The translations under genes were made by a program, and so were the position numbers. Shown piece by piece: positions 18,354 through 26,009 of a stretch of DNA of 64,000 nt (positions within the stretch are counted from its first letter, which is position 1; the number at the start of each line of letters is the position of its first letter). This DNA comes from Serratia grimesii NBRC 13537. Lineage in GTDB: Bacteria > Pseudomonadota > Gammaproteobacteria > Enterobacterales > Enterobacteriaceae. Location: NCBI RefSeq assembly GCF_001590905.1, contig NZ_BCTT01000005.1, positions 1 to 64,000 on the forward strand, given 5' to 3'. The notes under the pieces were generated by a model that saw only the letters and a list, made by a program, of their open reading frames with translations, did no database searches and had not been told where the DNA came from.

Positions 18354-21300
18354 TTAGCGCGCCAGCAGTGCCGCGACCTCCCGTGCATTTTTGCAAGGAA
18401 TAAGCAGTGTGGGTGGCAGACGGGTGCCGAAGGCATCATTGAGCTGGGTAGCCACTTGCCTAATGTGCGGCAGTTTCAGCCCCATGCTGATAAAGGCTGT
18501 TTCTTCTCCCCACTCAGGGCGTGGCGTTGCACCGATAGCCTGCAAATAGATAGCCAAAATCTTATCGCTGTTTACCGGTGGTGAACTTGGCAACGGCGCT
18601 GCGCAGGCGTTCAATCCCGCTGCTGCACGATCAACACTGAACGCGGCACGGATGCGGTGGCGGTCTGTTTTACCGTTGCCGGAAAGCGGTAGCGTTTCAG
18701 TGTGGATAAAGCGCGTTGGGATATGAGTGCAGGGCAGGTAGCCGGTGGAAAAGGCGCGGATGGCCGCCAACGACAGCGGTTTGTCGTCATGGGTAAGGTA
18801 CATCGCTCCCAACGTGGCTTCTGCATTATCTCCGCCAGGATAGTCCACCACCACAATGTCGAGGATCGCCTCGTGCCCACGCAGTACATCTTCAATCTCC
18901 GGTAATGAAACGCGCACGCCACGGATTTTCACGTAACCGTTCACCCGGCTGGCGAACAGAATATTACCATCTGCACGATAGTAACCCTGATCGCCGGTGC
19001 GGAAGGCACGCAGTGGTTGCCCGTCGGGGCCGTCCAGAGTGACGAAGTCATGCTGTTTTAAATCACCGTCTTCCAGATAACCCAACGCCAGATTAACTCC
19101 CGCTGTATGAATACGGCCAACCACCCCTGTCGGGCAATGGGTGCCGTCGTCATGGCAGATAAAGTATTGGTTGGCCGGCAACGGTTGCCCATAGGGCACG
19201 GTGCCGGTGTCCTGTTTTGCAATTGGGTGCCAGATGCTCCAAATGGTGGTTTCTGTCGGGCCACCGAGTGAGAACAGGCTGATATCCGGGCGCAAACTCC
19301 GTAATAGTTGTACTGTTGCCGGCTTGATGTAATCGCCACCTTGGGCCACCAGGCGCAGTGAGTGCAGACTGTCGTCGGTTTTGCAGGTGAGCAGCATTTC
19401 CAGAATCGCAGGCACCGAACACCACAGGCTGACACGATGGCGCTCTACCAACTGGTTCCAACTGATGGCGTCTTTTTCCTGATGCGGTGCCGGTAACACC
19501 AGTGTCGCTCCGGCGCTGAGCGAACCGAACAGATCAAACATCGACATATCATGGTGCGGCGGCGTGACCGAGATCATCACGTCATCAGTGGTAACCGCCC
19601 AGCGTTGCAGGGTTTGGCCGATGACGTTGGCAGTCGCGCGGTTGTTGAGCACTACGCACTTCGGTTTGCCAGTGGTGCCGGAGGTATACAGGTAATAGCT
19701 GGCCTCGGTGCTGACGCTGCGTTCGGCCAGCGTCTGGCTGTCGGGCAATGCCGGGTTGCCTGCTGCCGGATCACGCAATTCTGCTGGCGTCACCCCATGC
19801 AGCGTATCGAGTTCACCGTGATGGACCACCAGATCCGGTCGACAGTTAGTCAGCAGATAAGCGGCACGCTCTGGTGGTGAATTGATGTCGATCGGCACCC
19901 AGATAATACCTAGCAGCGCACAGGCCAAAGAGATCGTCACATGTTCCGGGCTGCGTGCCAGATACAGTGCCAATACATTGCCGCGCCCCAGACCACGTTG
20001 TTGCAGATTGGCCATCACGGTGCCGATCTGTCGGCCAAGTTCTGGGTAAGTCAGGCTTTGTTGATCGCAAATCAATGCAGGTCGTGGCTGTGGGTCGTTA
20101 AACAACCGTTCAGCCAACTGTGCCAGGTACGGATAGGCGGTAAATGTCGCCTCGTTTTGGTTATGGCGGTAGTGCTGATAATCGATAAATTGCGCCGGGG
20201 TGATCTCCAGATCGCCACCCTGGCAGATTAACGTTATCCGGCGTTGCAGGGCATCCAGCATCGTCTGCACCTGCTCACCGTCCAATGCCTGTTCGGCATA
20301 GTCGACACACAGCAGCAAATTCTTGTCGGCATCTTGCGTCAACCGAATATCGATCGCCACCTGCGGTGTCTGCGTCACGCCGTCATGGTAGCGCACGGGG
20401 GCATTGGTTGGCAGCGTCTCCCAGCCTAAGCAATTGGTGAGGATCACAGGCAGCGCAGGTGATCCCTGACTGCGGTTAAACAACTGTCGCGCCAAATCAA
20501 CACCGGAAAATGTGAGATGGTCGAGCGCACCTAATACGTTGTCTTGTAATGCCTGCGCACGGCTGACAAAGGTGCCGCCCTGACGCGCATAGCGCACCGC
20601 CACGAAGGTGGAAGCGTTGCTGAGTGAGCCGTCCGCAGCTGGAAAGGCGACAGGGATACCGACGCACAGTTCGCCATCGGTGGTCCACTGCGCCAGCGTA
20701 TCAAGGATCAGTGCAGACAGGCTGCTGTTACGCAGCAATGCATGAGCAGAACCCAGTCGTGAGAACTGCTTTAACGTCTCGCGTGGCAGGGTTAGGTTGG
20801 CACGGCGGTAGCGTGAAGACTTGATATTAGCCAATGGAGTACGCCACGGTAGTGCCGACGGCGTGGTGACGTTCTGCAACTTGGCTTGCCAATAGGCAGC
20901 ATCCGCCTGGCGCTGTTCTGCGCTGGCGACGGCAGGGGGTGTCGGTGGTGCAACGGGCTGCAGCGGAGCATCGTCAAATAACCGGGCAATTACAGTAGAA
21001 ATACCCTGACCATCGAGGATCATCGCATCGAAGCTGGTGAAAATCACGGTGTCGTATTGGGCGCCTGTGGCGTCCTGTCTCTCCGGCAACTGAATGACGG
21101 CGATACGCCACAGAGGCTGTGTAGGATCGTGACGCTGGTGCGAATATTGATTGCGCAGGGTTGCCAGCTGTTGTTGTGCGGCCTGATGATCGAGTGCCCG
21201 CAGATCATGTCGATCCAAATTCAGCGTGGCTTCCGGCCGAACATGTTGAGTAAATCGCTGCGGATCGATGCAAGTGCGAAGCGCCGCGTAATGTTGTACC

Positions 21301-21449
21301 AGTTCACTCAGTCGACGTTCCAACCGCACCACGTCCAACTGCAGGCCGCGATATTCGCGAAAGTCGTGCATTGCCACGCCGCCGAGCGGCCATTGTTCGC
21401 TGCGCCCGAGCAGATAAGCCTGCTGTAGCGTGCTTAATGGTGTCTCCAT
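18354..21449 (-). CDS. NRPS subunit: cyclization-adenylation plus Ser-less carrier (VibF-like, SchF2 type)
   Basis: 1031 residues; start supported by AGGGAT before the ATG. Residues 1-430 are a condensation/cyclization domain with the Cy signature as DAMILDGQG (141-149: Asp, Asp, but Gly in place of the usual Ser). Residues about 440-930 are an adenylation domain (YYLYTSGTTGKPK, SLGGPTETTIWS, TGDQGYYRADG, RVNGYVKIRGVRV, GNGKTDR). The last 75 residues align with a carrier domain, but the LGGxSL site reads MGLKLP: Leu993 replaces the phosphopantetheine serine. Corresponds to Cy2-A of VibF. Same strand as, and 72 bases downstream of, the Cy subunit gene. Confidence 0.9.
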   Translation of the reverse strand: METPLSTLQQAYLLGRSEQWPLGGVAMHDFREYRGLQLDVVRLERRLSELVQHYAALRTCIDPQRFTQHVRPEATLNLDRHDLRALDHQAAQQQLATLRNQYSHQRHDPTQPLWRIAVIQLPERQDATGAQYDTVIFTSFDAMILDGQGISTVIARLFDDAPLQPVAPPTPPAVASAEQRQADAAYWQAKLQNVTTPSALPWRTPLANIKSSRYRRANLTLPRETLKQFSRLGSAHALLRNSSLSALILDTLAQWTTDGELCVGIPVAFPAADGSLSNASTFVAVRYARQGGTFVSRAQALQDNVLGALDHLTFSGVDLARQLFNRSQGSPALPVILTNCLGWETLPTNAPVRYHDGVTQTPQVAIDIRLTQDADKNLLLCVDYAEQALDGEQVQTMLDALQRRITLICQGGDLEITPAQFIDYQHYRHNQNEATFTAYPYLAQLAERLFNDPQPRPALICDQQSLTYPELGRQIGTVMANLQQRGLGRGNVLALYLARSPEHVTISLACALLGIIWVPIDINSPPERAAYLLTNCRPDLVVHHGELDTLHGVTPAELRDPAAGNPALPDSQTLAERSVSTEASYYLYTSGTTGKPKCVVLNNRATANVIGQTLQRWAVTTDDVMISVTPPHHDMSMFDLFGSLSAGATLVLPAPHQEKDAISWNQLVERHRVSLWCSVPAILEMLLTCKTDDSLHSLRLVAQGGDYIKPATVQLLRSLRPDISLFSLGGPTETTIWSIWHPIAKQDTGTVPYGQPLPANQYFICHDDGTHCPTGVVGRIHTAGVNLALGYLEDGDLKQHDFVTLDGPDGQPLRAFRTGDQGYYRADGNILFASRVNGYVKIRGVRVSLPEIEDVLRGHEAILDIVVVDYPGGDNAEATLGAMYLTHDDKPLSLAAIRAFSTGYLPCTHIPTRFIHTETLPLSGNGKTDRHRIRAAFSVDRAAAGLNACAAPLPSSPPVNSDKILAIYLQAIGATPRPEWGEETAFISMGLKLPHIRQVATQLNDAFGTRLPPTLLIPCKNAREVAALLAR

Positions 21450-21521
21450 GGTATATCCCTATTGTCGCTAACCAACGAAAAAGAAAGCAGGGCGCGTGAG
21501 GCTACGCACCCGGAACCGATA

Positions 21522-23123
21522 TCAGGCTTTGGGTGCCAGCACCTTCAGCAGCATTTGCACACCTTCAGCAGCATTGGGCGCCCGTTCGCAGATCAAGGCG
21601 GCAAGTGCCGTAGGGGTAGGGTGGGCCACCACATCTTCTGGGGTCAGCGCCACCGACAGATATTTGTTAAGCACGGCCAATAAGGCCAGCAGGCCGTCCT
21701 GCGGCAGTTGTAAGGCATTGATGTCATCGTCATCACCCAGTTTGTCGTCTGGGGCAACACGTGCTAACAGTCGATGTAGCAATTGGCGTACCGGCACTTG
21801 GCGGTCCAATGCGTGTGCGGAGCATTGTGACAACCACTGCGTCAGTGGTTGATTGAAACTGTCTGGCCGGTTGGCCGCCCGTTTCAGCAGCGCGCCGTAG
21901 GTGGCGAACAACTGTGGCAGCAGCCGATCCGGAAAAGCGTCCAGGCGCACGTCCCAGTTGATCAGAATGCCGCCGTTGGCGTGTGCTACCTGGGCATCTA
22001 GTGCGACCTGCGGGCCTTGGGAAATAACCCATTCCAGCGGACCAAAGGTACGGGTGACGTCGTCAGAAAACAGCGCTTTCCCGTGGATACCGAAACCGGC
22101 GGTAAAGACCACCGGCGAAGGCTGCATACTGCCTTGTAGCCGTGAAAGATCACGCATCACACTGACGCCGGGATAGTCGGCATGGGCAATCAACTCCGCT
22201 AGCTGCGTCATCAGGCGCTGGCAGAAGGCGGGCAGGTTTTCCGCCGGATTCAGCGTAATGCCAAGAAGAACCAGATTGGAAAAATCGCCAATGATGTTGT
22301 CGACATTATCTGCTTCCCGGTGGAACAACGGCACGTTCAACCGGAAGCGTGACAGGTTCCAGCCATAGCCGACGGTTACGGCAAACAGCGCCAGAAACAG
22401 TGATGAAAGCGTGATGTGATGTGCTTTGGCGGTATCTTCCAGCGCTTTGGTTTCTTTGGCGCTCAGTTGCAGCGCCAGCCGATCGCTGCGGCAGTGATCA
22501 GGCGTGCGTAACAGATGCGGAGCGGGGGGTAACTGAGTCAGACGTTCACGCCACCAGGTCTGCGCACGGGTGCGGCGAACCTGTAACGCCGTGTCGGCAT
22601 GTTGGCGGTCCAGGTAGTCAAAATAGGGGACGCTGTTGTCATCGGGCGCTGTTGGGCATTGATGATAAAAACGCGCTAAATCCTCCATCAATACACGAAA
22701 ACCCATCGCATCCCCGGCAATCATGTCCAGATCCACATGCAATCTGCTGTGGCCACCGGGCAACAGACTGAGGCTGATATCACAGGGAACACCTTGTTCC
22801 AGCGGCAATTTTTGGCTGCTTTTTGTCTGGCGTTTATCGGCAAGCCGGTTGGCAACGTGGAGGGTATCTGCGTGGCTAAAATCGTCCAGATGCAGGCAAT
22901 GTTGAGGGCCACAGGCGTCAATCGTCTGCTGGCCATCTGCTGTCACGCGCAGGCGCAACATGGGGTGATGTAGGTAAAGAGCGGTAACGGCCTGTCTCAG
23001 TCGTTCGACATCCAGGTCATTGCAGTTAAATTCCGCATACAGGTGGGCAGACACGCCCCCCAGCGGCGCTTCAGATTGCCTGCCAACCCAGTAGGCAGCC
23101 TGCATCGTAGTCAACGCTTTCAT
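21522..23123 (-). CDS. NRPS subunit: cyclization domain plus Ser-less carrier (VibF-like, SchF1 type)
   Basis: 533 residues. Residues 1-430 form one cyclization-type condensation domain (MQAAYWVGRQSEAPLGGVSAHLYAEF) with DxxxxDxxG at 133-141 (Gly in the usual Ser position). The C-terminal 85 residues resemble a carrier (VRQLLHRLLARV...LALLAVLNKYLSVALTPEDVVAHPTPTALAALI), yet the active-site stretch is DINALQLPQDGLL, with no serine. Corresponds to Cy1 of VibF, which in Vibrio performs heterocyclization. A Fur-like box lies about 50 bases upstream, so this gene and the Cy-A gene probably form one iron-regulated transcript. Confidence 0.88.
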   Translation of the reverse strand: MKALTTMQAAYWVGRQSEAPLGGVSAHLYAEFNCNDLDVERLRQAVTALYLHHPMLRLRVTADGQQTIDACGPQHCLHLDDFSHADTLHVANRLADKRQTKSSQKLPLEQGVPCDISLSLLPGGHSRLHVDLDMIAGDAMGFRVLMEDLARFYHQCPTAPDDNSVPYFDYLDRQHADTALQVRRTRAQTWWRERLTQLPPAPHLLRTPDHCRSDRLALQLSAKETKALEDTAKAHHITLSSLFLALFAVTVGYGWNLSRFRLNVPLFHREADNVDNIIGDFSNLVLLGITLNPAENLPAFCQRLMTQLAELIAHADYPGVSVMRDLSRLQGSMQPSPVVFTAGFGIHGKALFSDDVTRTFGPLEWVISQGPQVALDAQVAHANGGILINWDVRLDAFPDRLLPQLFATYGALLKRAANRPDSFNQPLTQWLSQCSAHALDRQVPVRQLLHRLLARVAPDDKLGDDDDINALQLPQDGLLALLAVLNKYLSVALTPEDVVAHPTPTALAALICERAPNAAEGVQMLLKVLAPKA

Positions 23124-23173
23124 CGGGTTTCCATCAGTATTGAGAGACTGTAAGAATATATGTCAATGTTAAT

Positions 23174-23192
23174 GGTAATGAAAACCATTACT
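23174..23192 (-). promoter_or_regulatory. Fur-box-like site before the Cy subunit gene
   Basis: On the minus strand the site reads AGTAATGGTTTTCATTACC, an approximate match to the 19-base Fur consensus (about 13 positions by eye), ending about 50 bases before the Cy subunit ATG. It lies in the 506-base divergent spacer between this gene and the receptor. Confidence 0.55.
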
Positions 23193-23389
23193 ATTTTTAT
23201 TTGCCTCAATAACACATGAAAAGAATGCGGTTAATACAGCTCTCTGCTCTTTTTTTGAAATTGTTAATATCAATATAGTTATGTTTTATATTCATTTTAA
23301 ATTAAATTATTGGTTTTTGTCGTTACGGGTAACTTCTGTTTTATTCCTTTGGGTTATGACTTTTCATCTACACATTTATTTTCTTAAGT

Positions 23390-23431
23390 GATAATGATTT
23401 GCATTAAAATATGTAAAATATTATCATTATT
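23390..23431 (+). promoter_or_regulatory. Overlapping Fur-box-like sites before the siderophore receptor
   Basis: GATAATGATTTGCATTAAA (23390-23408) and, on the opposite strand, AATAATGATAATATTTTAC (23413-23431) each match the Fur consensus at about 13-14 of 19 positions by eye. They are some 200 bases before the receptor gene. The rest of the 23124-23629 spacer is AT-rich with no evident gene. Confidence 0.6.
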
Positions 23432-23629
23432 AACATTTATTTACGTTTCCAGACAAAAAATCTGCTTCCGCCCGCTGTGCGTCTGGGGTGGGGCGGTTGT
23501 CTGCGGCAGGGATATGCAATAGCAAGGTCAGGAAGGCCGTAATGCCATTGTTAGTGTGAGAATCAGCGTCGTTACCTATGTGAAAACAATTAAATTTTTG
23601 TGCATCTGGGATGAAAGGAGAATACATCT

Positions 23630-25753
23630 ATGAGCAAGCATTTAGCGGCTCAAAGGCATAAAATCGTAGGAAACAAGGAAAAAGCAGGCTTACAGGCCAT
23701 TGGGGCATTTTCCTCACTATTTCTGGGTCTTTGCTCTCTGTCTGTAGGGAATGTTAACGCAGCAGCATTAGACGATAAGGTTCAGGAAACCGCAGACAGC
23801 AAACGTAACGACAACTGGCAGGACTCTGAGAGCCTGTTAGTGACCGGCGAAAAAATTAAACGCAGCATTTTTGATACCGGCTCCAGCGTACAAGTGTTCG
23901 ACAGTGAGCGGATTTCTTCTATGCCCAATGCGTTGCAGGTTCCCGATTTGCTTCGCATGACCCCCAACGTGGTGGATTTGGGGATTGGTAACAACCTCCC
24001 AACGGTGCGCGGTATTGACGGTTCCGGGCCGAATGTCGGCGCCAATGCTTTCCTCAGCGGCACCCGCCCGCGCCTCAATCTGTCACTCGATGGCCGCTCA
24101 TTGACCTATAACGAGCAGGCGTTCGGCCCGCAGTCGCTGTGGGATCTGGATCGTGTCGAAGTGTTCCTTGGCCCACAGAGTTATATTCAGGGGCGTAACG
24201 CCATTGCCGGCGCCATCGTGATGACCAGTAAGGATCCTACTTTTGACTGGGAAAGTGCTGTCAAGGGTGGGGTGGGTAACCAGCATTCATCACAGTTATC
24301 CGCCATGGCATCCGGCCCGCTGGTGGAAGATCAACTGGCATTCCGCGTTAGCGTTGATCGCCAGCGTCGCCGCAGTTATGCCGATCTGCCGGCTTATGCC
24401 CCGGTGGGGGATCCACGCGAGGTTGAAGCCACTACCGCCCGCGCCAAATTGTTGTTTAACCCGGCAGGTATGCGTGATCTGACCACCAAGCTGACCTTTA
24501 ACCATTTTGGCAGCACCTCACCACAAAATGAGAGCCTCAACCCATTGGTTCACCCGACCAATCCACGTCATGACCCACGCCGAGCGGTGTTTAAAAGCAA
24601 CTCGAACAGTGGCGTCTGGGATCTGGCTTGGGAGCAATCCGACAGCCTGACGCTCGAAAACCGGGTGATCTACACCGACTTTAATATCAACCGCCCTACA
24701 GCCTACAACATCCAATATGCTGAAATCGGTGGTAAAGAAGTGCATGTCGAGCCCGTTGCGCGCTTTGGCGGGCCGGACAGCCGCTTGCATGGGTTGGCGG
24801 GGTTGCGTTATTTCCACGCCAAGCAGGATGAGTTCGTCAATATTTTCGGCGGCTCCAGCTTTAAGGATAAAACGGACACCAATTCTGCCTTTGCCGAACT
24901 GACCTACGCCATCACGCCTGAGGTCGATCTTACCGCCGCCAGCCGTCTGGAGCGTGAGCACCGTCAGCGTACCGGTGGCAGCCAAGCCGTGCGTATCGAC
25001 TTCGACGAAACCTACACAGTGTTCCTGCCGAAGCTGGACCTGGCCTGGAAGCCGACGGATACCCAGACTTACGGCGCCAAAGTGGCACGTGGTTATAACG
25101 CTGGCGGCGGTGGCATCACTATCGGCAAACCGGTGGTTAGTTATACCTATGGTTCCGAGTATGTCTGGAACTATGAGTTGTATACCCGTCATCACCTGAA
25201 AGATGCCAATGTCATTCTCACCAGCAATATCTTCTACAACGACTACAAGGACATGCAACTTCCGTACTCGTTGGGGCCAGACTCGTCGGTGATTCGCAAT
25301 GCTGACAAGGTGGAAACCTACGGTGCGGAGATGGGGGCAACCTGGCAGCCGCGTTGGGACTTCGAGCTGTTCACCAACGTTGGCCTGCTGAAGACCAAGA
25401 TTAAGAAGTTCTCGGGCAGTGGTGTAGAAGGTCATGAGTTAGCGCGTGCGCCAGCTTATACCGCCAACATGGGTGCGAAGTACCAGTTGATGGCTGGGCT
25501 GGAACTGAGCGGCAACGTCGCATTCTCAGATTCTTACTACTCACAGTACGACAATGACTCTCGTGGACATATCGGTTCTTACTGGTCGGCAAATACCCAA
25601 CTGGCGTACACCTTCGCCTATGGTCGCGCCACCCTGTATGCACAGAACCTGTTTGATTCAGAACGTCGTGTGATGGTCAGTGGCAATGACGTGTATACAG
25701 CGTCCCAGCAGCGTCCGCGCATGGTTGGTGCTGCACTTGAACTGACATTCTGA
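23630..25753 (+). CDS. TonB-dependent catecholate siderophore receptor
   Basis: 707 residues. An extended signal region ends NVNAAA; a TonB box-like ESLLVTG follows near residue 65, then a plug domain (LQVPDLLRMTPNVVDLGIGNNLPTVRGIDG, DLDRVEVFLGPQSYIQGRNAIAGAIVMTS) and a beta-barrel ending LGAALELTF-like (VGAALELTF) with the C-terminal phenylalanine of outer-membrane proteins. It should import the ferric form of the siderophore made by the surrounding NRPS genes. Fur-like sites lie upstream. It is divergent from the Cy/Cy-A genes and followed by the second copy of the 90-bp repeat and then the C-T-C gene. Confidence 0.93.
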   Translation: MSKHLAAQRHKIVGNKEKAGLQAIGAFSSLFLGLCSLSVGNVNAAALDDKVQETADSKRNDNWQDSESLLVTGEKIKRSIFDTGSSVQVFDSERISSMPNALQVPDLLRMTPNVVDLGIGNNLPTVRGIDGSGPNVGANAFLSGTRPRLNLSLDGRSLTYNEQAFGPQSLWDLDRVEVFLGPQSYIQGRNAIAGAIVMTSKDPTFDWESAVKGGVGNQHSSQLSAMASGPLVEDQLAFRVSVDRQRRRSYADLPAYAPVGDPREVEATTARAKLLFNPAGMRDLTTKLTFNHFGSTSPQNESLNPLVHPTNPRHDPRRAVFKSNSNSGVWDLAWEQSDSLTLENRVIYTDFNINRPTAYNIQYAEIGGKEVHVEPVARFGGPDSRLHGLAGLRYFHAKQDEFVNIFGGSSFKDKTDTNSAFAELTYAITPEVDLTAASRLEREHRQRTGGSQAVRIDFDETYTVFLPKLDLAWKPTDTQTYGAKVARGYNAGGGGITIGKPVVSYTYGSEYVWNYELYTRHHLKDANVILTSNIFYNDYKDMQLPYSLGPDSSVIRNADKVETYGAEMGATWQPRWDFELFTNVGLLKTKIKKFSGSGVEGHELARAPAYTANMGAKYQLMAGLELSGNVAFSDSYYSQYDNDSRGHIGSYWSANTQLAYTFAYGRATLYAQNLFDSERRVMVSGNDVYTASQQRPRMVGAALELTF

Positions 25754-25815
25754 TGCCGTAGCAGCCTGTCTACACAAGGGGCGTATCAACGCCTGAGGTT
25801 GTTGACAATACTCGA

Positions 25816-25904
25816 CGGTTTAAGGGTAGGGGCGCGGCAAGTTGCGCCCAATAGCATCATCGAAGGGGTAAATCGGGGCGAACTTGTTCGCCCCCTACGG
25901 TTTA
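25816..25904 (+). repeat. Two-hairpin ~90-bp repeat, copy 2
   Basis: Starts CGGTTTAAGGGTAGGGGCGC, holds hairpins GGGCGCGGCAAGTTGCGCCC and GGGGCGAACTTGTTCGCCCC, and ends CCCTACGGTTTA. It aligns end to end with the inverse of 18261-18351; most differences are in loops or are paired changes. The two copies therefore form inverted repeats about 7.6 kb apart. It lies between the receptor and C-T-C genes. Confidence 0.8.
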
Positions 25905-26009
25905 GCACTTGCGTGAGTTTGTCAGCAGTCAGAGGGGCGTATTGACGTCTCTTCTTATCGTCAGCATTCCCCGATGTTCCGGCGTGGCCGGGCACAAGGA
26001 GATAAAGCA

